Assembly: GCF_017874625.1 (NCBI RefSeq)
Contig: NZ_JAGIKZ010000002.1
Location: 248,001 to 312,000 of the forward strand
Source of the DNA: Cytobacillus eiseniae
GTDB lineage: Bacteria; Bacillota; Bacilli; Bacillales; Cytobacillaceae
Length of the DNA stretch: 64,000 bases
Direction of reading: 5' to 3'
In this document: positions 9,826 to 19,584 of the stretch, in pieces
How positions within the stretch are numbered: position 1 is the first letter of the stretch
Layout of the letters: each line of letters opens with the position of its first letter
Program-made: the position numbers and the translations under genes
The notes under the pieces: model-generated
The model's database searches: none
What the model was told of the DNA's origin: nothing
Seen by the model: only the letters and a program-made list of their open reading frames with translations

Positions 9826-10293
9826 ATGTCAGAAGCAGTAGCATCAGATATTAAACTTATTGTTTTCCAATTAATGAATAAAGAGTATGCAATTCCTGTG
9901 AATCAAGTGCAATCGATCGAGAAGGTTGAACATATTACTAGAGTGCCAAAAACAGAGAAGTTTATTAAAGGTGTCATTAATCTTCGAGGAGTCATTACGC
10001 CAATTATTGATTTGCGTAGCCGATTTGAACTTGAAGAAGCAGAAGTTACGGAAAGTACACGGGTCATTATTGTAAATTTTAATGATTTAGAGGTAGGTTT
10101 TATTGTCGACCTAGCGAATGATGTGATTGATATACCAGTTGAGTCCATTGAGCCTCCACCAGAAGTAGTTGGGGTAACGGAAGCAGAGTATATTAATGGT
10201 GTTGCCAAAATTGGAAAGCGCTTATTAATATTAATAGATTTAGAAAAAATATTAATTCCAGAACAATTAAGTAATTTAGGAATTGAAGGATAA
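9826..10293 (+). CDS. cheW: Chemotaxis coupling protein CheW
   Basis: This 155-residue single-domain CheW links chemoreceptors to CheA. Family landmarks are the start IVFQLMNKEYAIPV, the central INLRGVITPIIDLR segment and the ending ILIDLEKIL. The sequence AGGGGGTG just upstream of the ATG is a good ribosome binding site. The gene sits between cheA and cheC, as in other Bacillus fla/che operons, and its stop nearly abuts the cheC ribosome binding site. Confidence 0.97.
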   Translation: MSEAVASDIKLIVFQLMNKEYAIPVNQVQSIEKVEHITRVPKTEKFIKGVINLRGVITPIIDLRSRFELEEAEVTESTRVIIVNFNDLEVGFIVDLANDVIDIPVESIEPPPEVVGVTEAEYINGVAKIGKRLLILIDLEKILIPEQLSNLGIEG

Positions 10294-10297
10294 ATCA

Positions 10298-10939
10298 ATG
10301 GATTTCATTGATAAGATTTCTTCGTTGCATCTTGATATTTTAAAGGAAATAGGCAATATAGGGGCAGGTAATGCTGCAACAGCTCTTTCACAAGTCTTAA
10401 ATAAGAAAATTGACATGAAAGTACCAGATGTTCGTGTTGTTTCCTTTGATGAAATGATGGACATGGCTGGCGGAGCTGAAAATGTTGTTGCTGGAGTTTT
10501 TCTAAGAATTGAAGGGGAAGCTCCAGGAAATATGTTTTTTGTACTTCCACTTGAACAGGCAACTAGCTTTATACAAGTAATGATCGGTGATGAAAGCTTT
10601 TCGTTTGAAACGACACCTTATAATGAAATTGGCTTGTCTGCATTACAGGAGCTTGGCAATATTCTTTCGGGGTCTTATTTATCTGCTTTATCAGATTTCA
10701 CAAATTTATCTCTCTATCCTTCTGTACCTGCATTAAGCATTGATATGTTTGGTGCCATTATAAGTTATGGCTTAATTGAATTATCACATGTAAGTGATTA
10801 TGCCATCGTGATCAATACATCTTTGAATGAAGAGGAAGAAAAGTACAAAGAATATGTGGAGGGTCACTTTTTTCTTCTCCCAGACCCTGACTCATTTCAG
10901 ACCATTTTCAAATCATTAGGAGTTAGTCATAATGATTGA
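10298..10939 (+). CDS. cheC: CheY-P phosphatase CheC
   Basis: The 213-residue product has two copies of the CheC/FliY phosphatase signature: Asp13-x3-Glu17-x2-Asn20 with Pro43, and a second ELGN motif in the C-terminal half. CheC dephosphorylates CheY-P and binds the receptor deamidase CheD for adaptation. The open frame begins at 10283, but the ATG at 10298 has GAAGGA seven bases upstream and gives the normal family length. The end overlaps cheD by eight bases, so the partners are translationally coupled. Confidence 0.95.
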   Translation: MDFIDKISSLHLDILKEIGNIGAGNAATALSQVLNKKIDMKVPDVRVVSFDEMMDMAGGAENVVAGVFLRIEGEAPGNMFFVLPLEQATSFIQVMIGDESFSFETTPYNEIGLSALQELGNILSGSYLSALSDFTNLSLYPSVPALSIDMFGAIISYGLIELSHVSDYAIVINTSLNEEEEKYKEYVEGHFFLLPDPDSFQTIFKSLGVSHND

Positions 10940-11429
10940 ATGTAAAGATACGATTAAAGTTGGAATTGCTGATATGAATATTGTTAAAGCGCCAAATGTA
11001 ATTAGAACTTCTGGATTAGGATCTTGTGTGGGTGTAGTCGTCTATGATCAATCACGAGAACTAGCAGGTCTTGCTCATGTCATGCTGCCTGATTCTTCAC
11101 TTACAAGGTCAGGCAGCTTAAATATTGCCAAGTATGCAGATACTGCAATAAAGGAGCTAGTTTCAATTTTAATGAAGAATGGTGCTAGGTCATATTCGTT
11201 AAAGGCCAAAATTGCTGGTGGTGCCCAAATGTTTCAATTCACAAGTGGAAGTGATATGATGCGAATCGGCCCTAGGAATGTAGAAGCGGTGAGAAAGGAA
11301 CTTGCCGATCTTCATATTTCCATTGTGGCAGAGGATGTGGGTGGAAATAGTGGGAGAACGATTGAATTTAATCCTAAGACGTGTTTGTTAAATATACGGA
11401 CAGTGAATAAAGGCATTAAGGATCTTTAG
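10932..11429 (+). CDS. cheD: Chemoreceptor glutamine deamidase CheD
   Basis: This 165-residue CheD carries the catalytic Cys32 in SGLGSCVGV and His49 in [10 protein letters not shown], followed by the conserved [10 protein letters not shown] segment. CheD deamidates glutamines on methyl-accepting chemotaxis proteins and takes part in CheC/CheY-P-based adaptation. With cheB interrupted, the CheC-CheD and CheD deamidation branches are intact here. The start overlaps cheC. A terminator-like hairpin follows about 60 bases after the stop, which is unusual because sigD lies next. Confidence 0.96.
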   Translation: MIECKDTIKVGIADMNIVKAPNVIRTSGLGSCVGVVVYDQSRELAGLAHVMLPDSSLTRSGSLNIAKYADTAIKELVSILMKNGARSYSLKAKIAGGAQMFQFTSGSDMMRIGPRNVEAVRKELADLHISIVAEDVGGNSGRTIEFNPKTCLLNIRTVNKGIKDL

Positions 11430-11490
11430 TAGATTTCATTCGGTAACTATTCATATCCTCTGATGGCTTATTTATATCAGAAGATTGTGT

Positions 11491-11523
11491 CAGCCTCTTT
11501 CTCGATGAAAGGGCTGTTTTCCT
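11491..11523 (+). terminator. Hairpin with short T run between cheD and sigD
   Basis: CAGCCTCTTTC and GAAAGGGCTG pair with one bulged base around a short loop, followed by TTTT. It looks like a moderately strong intrinsic terminator at the end of the long fla/che operon, upstream of sigD. Confidence 0.6.
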
Positions 11524-11567
11524 ATTGATATATTCCCCGAGTATGATGTGAAACGCTAGATTTGGCA

Positions 11568-11596
11568 TTGATAAAAATGGTTACGCACAGTAAAAG
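11568..11596 (+). promoter_or_regulatory. Candidate sigma-A promoter for sigD
   Basis: TTGATA (11568-11573) and TAAAAG (11591-11596) are separated by 17 bases. The pair lies between the terminator and the sigD ribosome binding site and could give sigD its own transcription. The -10 element is imperfect, so the call is tentative. Confidence 0.35.
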
Positions 11597-11625
11597 TGTA
11601 ATGCAAACGTTTGAGGAGGATGGGT

Positions 11626-12387
11626 ATGGCACATCTATTGACAGAGGAGCAAACACATTGGCAAAGCTGGGTCACTTCACGTGATGCTGAAGCTGGGAAT
11701 TTCCTTGTTCAAAAGTACTTGCCTCTTGTAAGTTATCATGTTCAGCGCATATCGGTAAATCTTCCAAAAAGTGTTTCTCGTGATGATATCCGCAGTCTTG
11801 GGATGATTGGTTTGTATGATGCTTTAGAGAAATTCGATCTAAACCGAGATTTAAAGTTCGATACGTATGCCTCTTTCAGAATACGTGGAGCGATTCTAGA
11901 TGGTTTACGTAAGGAAGACTGGTTGCCTCGAAATACGAGGGAAAAGGCGAAAAAAATTGAGGCAGCAATTGAAAGACTTGAGCAAAAATTAATGCGTAAT
12001 GCAACAATTCAAGAGATTTCTTCAGAGTTAAATTTACCTGAAGAGGAAGTACAGTCTGTTATGAATGAACATTTCTTTGCTAACATCTTATCGATTGATG
12101 AAAAACCAAGTGATCAAGATGATAAAGAAGGACAATCCTTTATTATTAAAGATGAAGGAACAGAAATGCCTGAGGAGAAGTTAATTAAGGATGAAATGAT
12201 TAGTGAAATGGTCAAGTTAATTTCACAATTAAATGAAAAAGAACAAATAGTAATTAGTTTGTTTTATAAAGAGGAGCTTACTCTAACAGAGATTGGCCAA
12301 GTCATGAGTCTCTCAACATCTAGAATTTCTCAAATTCATTCCAAAGCAATTTTTAAATTGCGCCATGCTTTGGAGAAAGTCTATTAA
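11626..12387 (+). CDS. sigD: RNA polymerase sigma factor SigD (motility sigma, FliA family)
   Basis: This 253-residue sigma-28 type factor drives late flagellar, chemotaxis and autolysin genes. Region 2 is clear (SLGMIGLYDALEKFD and DLKFDTYASFRIRGAILDGLRKEDWLPR, given here as separate stretches), as is the region 4 helix-turn-helix SLFYKEELTLTEIGQVMSLS. The ATG at 11626 lies six bases after a strong GAGGAGG site; an ATG at 11620 sits too close to it. Unlike the tightly packed genes before it, sigD is separated from cheD by about 200 bases holding a terminator and a possible promoter. Confidence 0.97.
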   Translation: MAHLLTEEQTHWQSWVTSRDAEAGNFLVQKYLPLVSYHVQRISVNLPKSVSRDDIRSLGMIGLYDALEKFDLNRDLKFDTYASFRIRGAILDGLRKEDWLPRNTREKAKKIEAAIERLEQKLMRNATIQEISSELNLPEEEVQSVMNEHFFANILSIDEKPSDQDDKEGQSFIIKDEGTEMPEEKLIKDEMISEMVKLISQLNEKEQIVISLFYKEELTLTEIGQVMSLSTSRISQIHSKAIFKLRHALEKVY

Positions 12388-12413
12388 TTCTGTAGGGAAA
12401 GAGGAGATGGCAG

Positions 12414-13799
12414 GTGGAACAATATTTTCGCCTTATAATTGATAAAAATCGGCTAGTGGCAAAAATAGAACGAATTGCGCAAGTTGAGGATGATTTTGCA
12501 ATGTCGCAGGATGAAGTCATTCAATTTCTTAACAAGGAAAAAATCGCCTTTGGAATAAAGGAAGAAGTTGTAATCAATATATGCCATTCACCAAATTCAA
12601 TTCAATATCCAATTGTTATTGCTGAAGGGATTCCTTCGAAGGATGGAAGCAATGCTTACTTACTGGATGAGGTGCAAAAGGATAAAAAAGAAAAACGGGA
12701 GAAATTTAACTTCCGCAATGTAATCGAAATCCCCTCTGTAACGAGTGGACAAGTATTAGCTTCAATTTACCCACCAACCCCCGGAACATCGGGCACCGAT
12801 GTATTCGGTCATGTTATTCCAGCCAAAAATGGCATGCCACTAAAAATTCGCCCAGGTAAGAATGTTATTCTAAATGGAACAAAGTTTTACTCAACATCTG
12901 ATGGACAACTTAGCTTAACTAGTAAATTAATTTCAGTCAATCCTGTCTACGAAGTACAGGGAGACCTAGATTTGAAAACAGGAAATATTAATTTTATTGG
13001 GAATGTTGTTATTAGAGGAAATGTTCCTAGTGGATATGAAGTCATTGCAGGCGGAGATGTTAAAATATTCGGTTTAGTTGAAGGCGCTATCATTCGGTCG
13101 GATGGAAATATTATCATATCAGGCGGTGTTTCTGGAGGAAATAAGGGGAGCTTATTTGCCATAGGAAATATTCAAGCTGCCTACTTAAACCAAGCGAATG
13201 TAGAATCTAAACAGGATATTTTTGTGAATAATTCAATTTTACATAGTGAAGTGAAAGCGGCGGGCTCTATTTTCTGTGAAAATGCATTGGTTATTGGGGG
13301 GAGGCTAACTGCTGGAAAGTCTATACATATAAAGGAAGTAGGAAATAGATTATTCACGAAAACAACTCTCCGAGCGGGCGTGGATGACTCTGTTATTGAA
13401 AGAGAGAGTGCTCTTCAAAAGAATAAAATCGAATTAAATGCAACATTTGAAAAGCTTATGATGATTGAGAATAAGCTCTTGCGCATTGGCAAAGCAAAAG
13501 GGATGTTAACTGCTGAACAAAAATCAATTATTTTAATGCAGCGAGAAAGCAAAAATAAGATTACACAACAGTTAAAGGAAATCGATGAAGAGCTTGAAAT
13601 AATAAATAATGAACAAAGCGAAAGAAATAATTCATGTATTCATATTTATAAAACAGCCTATCCAAATACAATTTTTCAGTTTGGAAAATATGCCATTCAA
13701 TTGCAAAAAAGCCAATCAAGCAGTAAGTACTCAATCTCTAATAGTGAAATCATCTCTGAGCCAATCGTAGAATTTAAAAATCCAGTTATTAAAGTCTAG
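12414..13799 (+). CDS. DUF342 / FapA-family protein
   Basis: The product is a 461-residue protein of the DUF342 (FapA, flagellar assembly protein A) family. It has a central run of short glycine-rich strands typical of a beta-helix polymerising domain (GNVVIRGNVPSGYEVIAGG and the following segments up to about residue 310), then a coiled coil (about residues 325-405). The GTG at 12414 has GAGGAG seven bases upstream. The biochemical role is not known; position between sigD and the swrB-like gene suggests a link to motility or surface assembly. B. subtilis does not have it at this position, to my recollection. Confidence 0.8.
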   Translation: MEQYFRLIIDKNRLVAKIERIAQVEDDFAMSQDEVIQFLNKEKIAFGIKEEVVINICHSPNSIQYPIVIAEGIPSKDGSNAYLLDEVQKDKKEKREKFNFRNVIEIPSVTSGQVLASIYPPTPGTSGTDVFGHVIPAKNGMPLKIRPGKNVILNGTKFYSTSDGQLSLTSKLISVNPVYEVQGDLDLKTGNINFIGNVVIRGNVPSGYEVIAGGDVKIFGLVEGAIIRSDGNIIISGGVSGGNKGSLFAIGNIQAAYLNQANVESKQDIFVNNSILHSEVKAAGSIFCENALVIGGRLTAGKSIHIKEVGNRLFTKTTLRAGVDDSVIERESALQKNKIELNATFEKLMMIENKLLRIGKAKGMLTAEQKSIILMQRESKNKITQQLKEIDEELEIINNEQSERNNSCIHIYKTAYPNTIFQFGKYAIQLQKSQSSSKYSISNSEIISEPIVEFKNPVIKV

Positions 13800-13810
13800 G
13801 GTGACTACAT

Positions 13811-14128
13811 ATGAGCTTAAAGTCTGTTGAGATGCAAATTGCTTTACCTAGAACATTTGAAGCAGGGAAAATTCAAGAACAGCTTCAACAACGCGGGCAA
13901 ATTGCGAATGATTTTGCTTCTGAGTACACGAGTAAGGAAGCGGAACAAAAAAGGAAAACAGTAAATAAACAGGAGCAAAAGGGAAATGTAAGGTTATCCC
14001 AGGAACAAAATGAGCATGATCAAGATCCGAATCATTCAGAGAAAGATGAGCATCAAATAAAAGATTCTCAAAAAGAGAAAAGAGAAAAACACCCCTATAA
14101 AGGAAATTTCATTGATTTTAGCGGATAG
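13811..14128 (+). CDS. Small charged hypothetical protein
   Basis: I do not recognise a named family for this 105-residue protein. It is very hydrophilic, with Lys, Glu and Gln throughout and no membrane segment or signal peptide. Its N-terminus (VEMQIALPRTFEAGKIQEQ) and C-terminus (HPYKGNFIDFSG) look more conserved-type than the disordered centre. The ATG follows a GGGTGA-type site, and the gene lies 11 bases after the DUF342 gene and 9 bases before the swrB-like gene, so it is almost certainly co-transcribed. A structural or adaptor role is possible but unsupported. Confidence 0.65.
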   Translation: MSLKSVEMQIALPRTFEAGKIQEQLQQRGQIANDFASEYTSKEAEQKRKTVNKQEQKGNVRLSQEQNEHDQDPNHSEKDEHQIKDSQKEKREKHPYKGNFIDFSG

Positions 14129-14137
14129 AGGGATGGT

Positions 14138-14782
14138 ATGACTACATTTTTTTTATTACTTAGCTTGTTTTTAAATATATTAGCCTTATTTGCAATTGTC
14201 ATTTTATTTCTCCGCCAAAATCGACTTTTGCAAATGGAAAAGAGCCAAGAAAAAGTACTAGCTGATATGGAGGAAGTCATTTCTGCCTATTTAGTACAAA
14301 TGAAAGAAGAGAATGAAGCATTTATTACTAAAGTACAACAAGTTGAAATTCTGCCCAAATTACCTTTTAATTCAACAATAGAGAAAAAAGACAATGTTGA
14401 ATTGTCAATGAAGGAAATCGATCAGGGAATTTCGAAAGGACTTGCAAAAGAGACAACCCTATATAATCGGGTAGGTAAAGCTTCGGCACATAAAGCGGTC
14501 AATACATATAAACAATACGTGAAAGCAGAAAGTAAGGATACACAATCGAGCGAGAATGATCAAAGAATAAAAGCAGATTCTGAAGTTACTCTCCCTCCAT
14601 TTGAAGAGGAGCCGAATAAAACAGAAAATCCTCAAAAAAAAGAAGAGTTGAAACCTTCATTAATTAACCAGATAATAGAATTAAAGAAACAAGGTTATAC
14701 AATAGAGGAAATTGCACAACTTCTTAATAAAGGCAAAACGGAAGTGGAACTATTACTTAAATTTCAAAGCCATAATAGATAA
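14138..14782 (+). CDS. swrB: SwrB/YlxL-like membrane-anchored protein
   Basis: The 214-residue protein has one N-terminal membrane helix (about residues 3-25), a coiled-coil and acidic low-complexity middle, and a C-terminal helix-turn-helix-like segment (KQGYTIEEIAQLLNKGKTEV, about residues 184-203). This layout and the position after sigD match B. subtilis SwrB (YlxL), which promotes flagellar basal body assembly and SigD activation. The N-terminal sequence itself is poorly conserved, so the assignment rests mainly on architecture and synteny. Confidence 0.75.
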   Translation: MTTFFLLLSLFLNILALFAIVILFLRQNRLLQMEKSQEKVLADMEEVISAYLVQMKEENEAFITKVQQVEILPKLPFNSTIEKKDNVELSMKEIDQGISKGLAKETTLYNRVGKASAHKAVNTYKQYVKAESKDTQSSENDQRIKADSEVTLPPFEEEPNKTENPQKKEELKPSLINQIIELKKQGYTIEEIAQLLNKGKTEVELLLKFQSHNR

Positions 14783-14785
14783 TGC

Positions 14786-14814
14786 TTGATTGTTTTTTAA
14801 TGATATGCTATATT
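14786..14814 (+). promoter_or_regulatory. Strong sigma-A promoter for rpsB
   Basis: TTGATT (14786-14791) and TATATT (14809-14814) are 17 bases apart, starting just after the swrB-like stop codon. It would start a transcript near 14821 with a leader of about 108 bases before rpsB. Confidence 0.75.
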
Positions 14815-14820
14815 AACAAA

Positions 14821-15630
<810 letters not shown>

Positions 15631-15684
15631 TTAAAAAACAGAAGTAACTTGCTCAAAAAGGGACGACAGAATTAGGCAGCTGAC

Positions 15685-15775
15685 GTAAAGGGTGTTCATT
15701 CATCTTTTTGGCTGATTGCCTTATGACCAAAAAGCCCCTTAGCATTAGGGTTGGAGTTCTATCTAACACCTAAGA
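15685..15775 (+). ncRNA. Candidate structured RNA between rpsB and tsf
   Basis: Two hairpins are visible. In the first, AAGGG (15688-15692) pairs with CCCTT (15736-15740), enclosing CTTTTTGG (15704-15711) paired with CCAAAAAG (15727-15734). In the second, TTAGG and GTTGGA (15745-15755) pair with TCTAAC and CCTAA (15762-15773). A terminator follows. It could be a 3' untranslated region, a small RNA, or a regulatory leader for tsf. Confidence 0.4.
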
Positions 15776-15800
15776 AGCAAATTATTTTTGGTTACAATAA

Positions 15801-15839
15801 AAAGGTGATAAGAGGAAGCACTCTTTATCACCTTTTTTT
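15801..15839 (+). terminator. Strong intrinsic terminator between rpsB and tsf
   Basis: AAAGGTGATAAGAG pairs with CTCTTTATCACCTTT around a five-base loop and runs into TTTTTTT. It separates rpsB from tsf, so tsf depends on readthrough or on a promoter in the next 100 bases, where I saw no convincing one. Confidence 0.85.
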
Positions 15840-15937
15840 GAAGAAAATACGAATAAATATATTACATTTATTCAGTTTGTAATGTACGGTTAAAGGTAAA
15901 GATATAAATACATAAGAAATACTAGGAGGATTATATC

Positions 15938-16819
15938 ATGGCAATTACTGCACAAATGGTTAAAGAATTACGTGAAAAAACTGGCGCAGGAATGATGGAT
16001 TGTAAGAAAGCACTTCAAGAAACAAATGGCGATATGGATAAGGCAATTGACTTATTACGTGAAAAAGGAATTGCAAAAGCAGCTAAAAAAGGTGACCGTG
16101 TTGCTGCTGAAGGCTTAACAGCAATTAAAGTAGATGGCAATGAAGCTGTTATTATTGAAGTGAACTCTGAAACTGATTTCGTATCTAAAAATGAAGGCTT
16201 CCAAACTCTTGTTACTGAATTAGCTGCTCATTTACTTGCTAATAAACCAGCTACAGTTGAAGAAGCAGCTGCTCAAACAATGTCAAATGGAGCAACTGTT
16301 GAATCACATATTAATTCAGCAATTGCGAAAATTGGTGAAAAACTAAGTCTTCGTCGTTTCGAAGTGAAAACAAAATCTGATAATGATGCATTTGGCGCAT
16401 ACTTACATATGGGCGGACGCATTGGTGTATTATCAGTTCTTGAAGGTACAACTGATGAAGCTGCAGCAAAGGATGTTTCAATGCATATAGCTGCACTTAA
16501 CCCTAAATATGTTACTCGTGATCAAGTTTCTCAAGAAGAAGTTGAACGTGAGCGTCAAGTGTTAACACAGCAAGCTCTAAACGAAGGAAAGCCTGAAAAT
16601 ATTGTAGCTAAAATGGTTGAAGGCCGTTTAGGTAAATATTTTGAAGATGTTTGTGTTAATGACCAAACATTCGTTAAAAACCCAGATCAAAAAGTTGGTC
16701 AGTTTGTAGAATCAAAAGGCGGTAAAATCCGTGAGTTTGTTCGCTTTGAAGTTGGAGAAGGTATTGAAAAGCGTGAAGATAACTTCGCTGAAGAAGTTAT
16801 GAGTCAAGTGAAGAAATAA
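15938..16819 (+). CDS. tsf: Translation elongation factor Ts
   Basis: EF-Ts exchanges GDP for GTP on EF-Tu. The 293-residue product begins with the UBA-like N-terminal domain and the signature [20 protein letters not shown] (about residues 7-26), and contains [13 protein letters not shown] (about residues 75-87), the segment that contacts EF-Tu. Codon use is highly biased like rpsB. A clear ribosome binding site (TAGGAGG) precedes the ATG. A terminator follows, so tsf looks monocistronic. Confidence 0.99.
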   Translation: MAITAQMVKELREKTGAGMMDCKKALQETNGDMDKAIDLLREKGIAKAAKKGDRVAAEGLTAIKVDGNEAVIIEVNSETDFVSKNEGFQTLVTELAAHLLANKPATVEEAAAQTMSNGATVESHINSAIAKIGEKLSLRRFEVKTKSDNDAFGAYLHMGGRIGVLSVLEGTTDEAAAKDVSMHIAALNPKYVTRDQVSQEEVERERQVLTQQALNEGKPENIVAKMVEGRLGKYFEDVCVNDQTFVKNPDQKVGQFVESKGGKIREFVRFEVGEGIEKREDNFAEEVMSQVKK

Positions 16820-16849
16820 TAGTAGAGTACAACTTTTTGTTGTCATTTT

Positions 16850-16876
16850 AGGGAACACTTTGTGTTCCCTATTTTT
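16850..16876 (+). terminator. Terminator after tsf
   Basis: AGGGAACAC and GTGTTCCCT form a nine-base-pair stem around TTT, followed by ATTTTTC. Confidence 0.85.
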
Positions 16877-16905
16877 CAAGATTGATTATATTTAGTACTT
16901 GATTA

Positions 16906-17036
16906 TGTCTAGCTAAAGTCGTCGAATTTTCAAGGGTTACAAACTATTCAATTAAGCTAGTTAAGTTCAAACTTCAATAAGCTGGATTCGTTTTGACCTT
17001 CTTGACAATCACATGGGCGTCTTGTGCTATTCTTAT
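16906..17036 (+). repeat. Diverged copy of the hairpin repeat family upstream of pyrH
   Basis: It begins with GTCTAGCT (16906), like the GTCCAGCT start of the copies at 28355 and 51945, and ends with GGCGTCTTGTGCTATTCTTA (17016-17035), close to the 3' end of the copies near 18732 and 61174. The interior is not recognisably alike. It ends just upstream of the pyrH ribosome binding site. Confidence 0.45.
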
Positions 17037-17056
17037 CCTACATATGGAGGTTCTCT

Positions 17057-17782
17057 ATGAGCAGCCCAAAATATAAACGAGTTGTTTTAAAGTTAAGTGG
17101 AGAAGCATTAGCAGGGGAACAAGGATTTGGAATTAATCCTACTGTTATTAAATCAGTTGCATCACAGGTAAAAGATTTGGCTGAACTAGGTGTTGAAGTT
17201 GCTGTTGTAGTTGGCGGCGGAAATATCTGGCGCGGGAAAATCGGTGAAGAAATGGGAATGGACAGAGCAAATGCTGATTATATGGGCATGCTTGCAACTG
17301 TAATGAACTCATTAGCACTACAAGATAGCCTGGAACAATTAGGTGTAGAGACAAGAGTGCAAACATCAATTGAGATGAGACAAGTTGCTGAACCATATAT
17401 TCGCAGAAAAGCAATTCGTCACCTAGAGAAAAAACGTGTTGTTATTTTTGCTGCTGGTACAGGAAATCCTTATTTTTCAACGGACACAACTGCTGCTTTA
17501 CGTGCCGCGGAGATTGAAGCAGAAGTTATTTTAATGGCAAAGAACAATGTAGATGGCGTGTACTCTGCAGATCCTCGCATTGATAAAAATGCGAAGAAAT
17601 ATGATCAACTTTCCTATTTAGATGTAATCAAGGAAGGCTTGGCCGTAATGGATTCCACTGCATCTTCTTTATGTATGGATAATGATATCCCATTAATCGT
17701 CTTTTCAATCATGGAACCGGGTAATATAAATCGGGCAGTAATGGGTGAAACAATCGGAACAATAGTGAGGGGGAAAAAATAA
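17057..17782 (+). CDS. pyrH: UMP kinase
   Basis: PyrH phosphorylates UMP to UDP in pyrimidine synthesis and belongs to the amino acid kinase fold. The 241-residue protein has the start [13 protein letters not shown], the glycine-rich [11 protein letters not shown], and the DNNA-type region [20 protein letters not shown]. The open frame extends 33 bases upstream, but the ATG at 17057 has TGGAGG six bases before it and matches the family length. frr follows one base after the coding end, so both are likely one transcription unit. Confidence 0.98.
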   Translation: MSSPKYKRVVLKLSGEALAGEQGFGINPTVIKSVASQVKDLAELGVEVAVVVGGGNIWRGKIGEEMGMDRANADYMGMLATVMNSLALQDSLEQLGVETRVQTSIEMRQVAEPYIRRKAIRHLEKKRVVIFAAGTGNPYFSTDTTAALRAAEIEAEVILMAKNNVDGVYSADPRIDKNAKKYDQLSYLDVIKEGLAVMDSTASSLCMDNDIPLIVFSIMEPGNINRAVMGETIGTIVRGKK

Positions 17783-18339
17783 TGCCTAAACAAGTTATTG
17801 AGAATACAAAGGATAGAATGACAAAAGCAATACAAGCATATAGTCGTGAATTAGCAGGAATTCGTGCAGGTAGAGCAAACGCTTCATTACTTGATCGAAT
17901 AACGGTCGAGTATTATGGTGCACCAACACCAATTAATCAATTAGCAGGAATTTCTGTTCCAGAAGCTCGTCTACTTGTTATTCAGCCTTACGATAAATCA
18001 ATCCTTGGAGAAATTGAGAAAGCTATTTTGAAATCAGATATTGGTTTAACGCCTTCTAATGATGGCAGCATTATTAGACTTTCAATTCCTCAACTAACAG
18101 AGGAACGCAGAAAAGAGCTTGTTAAATTAGTGAAAAAAGAATCGGAAGAAGCAAAGGTTGCGATTCGTAATGTTCGTCGTGATGCGAATGATGATTTAAA
18201 GAAGCTGGAGAAAAGTGGCGAAATTACTGAAGATGATTTACGTGGTTACTCAGATGATATTCAAAAACTGACTGATGATCAAATTAGTAAAATTGATGCA
18301 GTCACAAAAGAAAAAGAAAAAGAAATTCTTGAAGTTTAA
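17782..18339 (+). CDS. frr: Ribosome recycling factor
   Basis: RRF splits the post-termination ribosome together with EF-G. The 185-residue protein has the standard length and the conserved [20 protein letters not shown] (about residues 25-44) and [20 protein letters not shown] (about residues 132-151) segments. Its start overlaps the last base of pyrH (TAATG). A terminator follows 30 bases later. Confidence 0.98.
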   Translation: MPKQVIENTKDRMTKAIQAYSRELAGIRAGRANASLLDRITVEYYGAPTPINQLAGISVPEARLLVIQPYDKSILGEIEKAILKSDIGLTPSNDGSIIRLSIPQLTEERRKELVKLVKKESEEAKVAIRNVRRDANDDLKKLEKSGEITEDDLRGYSDDIQKLTDDQISKIDAVTKEKEKEILEV

Positions 18340-18368
18340 TTTGCATCCATTCTATGAATAGATATAGT

Positions 18369-18398
18369 AACCCTCTATATATAGGGGGTTTTTTTTCT
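18369..18398 (+). terminator. Terminator after frr
   Basis: AACCCTCTAT pairs with ATAGGGGGTT, allowing one wobble, around a short AT loop and runs into a long T run. It closes the pyrH-frr unit. Confidence 0.85.
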
Positions 18399-18609
18399 CT
18401 TTCTATGTGAAATTGATTGGCTCATAAATGTATAGCAGGAAATCGGTTAATCGGCTGTTCTACCTGATGTTTTGGATAATAGTGTTATATTTCAATCAAT
18501 GAGGAGACTTACTTCCTGTTATTGAAAAAAACGAGGTAAGAAGGAGTCCTTACAAATTAGTAAACTTTCCACTAATAACAATTGATTGTCTTATTCTTAT
18601 TTAACATGT

Positions 18610-18638
18610 TTGTACATATTCATTTATAGAGATATATT
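18610..18638 (+). promoter_or_regulatory. Sigma-A promoter for the uppS-cdsA-dxr-rseP unit
   Basis: TTGTAC (18610-18615) and TATATT (18633-18638) are 17 bases apart in the 450-base gap between frr and uppS. A transcript from here has a leader of about 145 bases. The rest of the gap, from 18400 to 18600, shows nothing I can identify. Confidence 0.7.
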
Positions 18639-18702
18639 TCTCTATTTTTGGTATGATATTATCATGCGGAAATAGGGTTGATTATTTTTTCAATAGATTA
18701 AA

Positions 18703-18757
18703 AAGGCGCAGGGATTATTTTTCTTCTCTTCAAGTTTGCGCTTTTCTTATCGGAGGG
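18703..18757 (+). repeat. Repeat-end hairpin and ribosome binding region before uppS
   Basis: AGGCGCA (18703-18709) can pair with TGCGCTT (18737-18743), followed by TTCTTATCGGAGGG. The 3' half matches the recurring sequence TTGCGCTTTTCTTA found before other genes here. The hairpin and T-rich tail lie in the uppS leader and could act as an attenuator. Confidence 0.45.
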
Positions 18758-18788
18758 TAAGATTAACCTAGCTTAAAGGAGCAGTCTT

Positions 18789-19565
18789 ATGTTAAATATA
18801 TTAAAAAGATGGAAGAATCAGAGTAGCTCTTCCGAACTCCGAGAAAGAATGATGAAGATTCAAGAGCTCCAAGTTCCTTCACATATCGCCATTATCATGG
18901 ATGGCAACGGCAGATGGGCTAGTAAGAGGGCATTGCCTAGGATTGCTGGACATCATGAAGGAATGAAGGTCGTTCGGAAAATAACAAAATTGGCAAATGA
19001 AGTTGGTGTTAAGACGCTAACTCTTTATGCTTTTTCCACTGAGAATTGGAAAAGACCGAAATTAGAAGTAGATTATTTAATGAAGCTTCCTGAAGAGTTT
19101 CTTGAATCATTTCTTCCAGAGCTAGTGAATGAAAATGTAAGAGTTCAAATGATGGGTGATAAAGAAATGCTTCCTTCTCACACAAGAAATGCCATAGGAA
19201 AGGCGATGGTGGATACCCAAGAAAATACAGGGCTAATATTAAACTTCGCACTAAACTATGGGAGTCGGAATGAGATTATTGAAGGAATCAAGGAAGTCTT
19301 AAATGATTGCAAAAGTGGTATAATAGATGAAAATGAATTAACAGAGGATGTATTTTCATCGTATTTAATGACAAATGGATTAAGTGATCCTGACTTATTG
19401 ATTCGTACGAGTGGAGAAATCCGGTTAAGTAACTTTATGCTCTGGCAATTGGCGTATACAGAGTTTTGGTTTACAGATGTACTTTGGCCAGATTTTGCAG
19501 AAGATCACTTTATTGAAGCAATTGAAGTATTCCAAAACAGGCAAAGACGTTTTGGTGGAGTTTAG
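18789..19565 (+). CDS. uppS: Undecaprenyl diphosphate synthase (isoprenyl transferase)
   Basis: UppS condenses isopentenyl diphosphate onto farnesyl diphosphate to make the C55 lipid carrier for cell wall synthesis. The 258-residue protein has the catalytic Asp38 in IIMDGNGRW, then AFSTENW and the C-terminal RTSGEIRLSNFMLWQ and EFWFTDVLWPDF motifs. AAAGGAG lies six bases before the ATG. cdsA follows 19 bases later, and dxr (isoprenoid precursor) lies nearby. Confidence 0.98.
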   Translation: MLNILKRWKNQSSSSELRERMMKIQELQVPSHIAIIMDGNGRWASKRALPRIAGHHEGMKVVRKITKLANEVGVKTLTLYAFSTENWKRPKLEVDYLMKLPEEFLESFLPELVNENVRVQMMGDKEMLPSHTRNAIGKAMVDTQENTGLILNFALNYGSRNEIIEGIKEVLNDCKSGIIDENELTEDVFSSYLMTNGLSDPDLLIRTSGEIRLSNFMLWQLAYTEFWFTDVLWPDFAEDHFIEAIEVFQNRQRRFGGV

Positions 19566-19584
19566 TGAAGGTGTTGACAATTAG

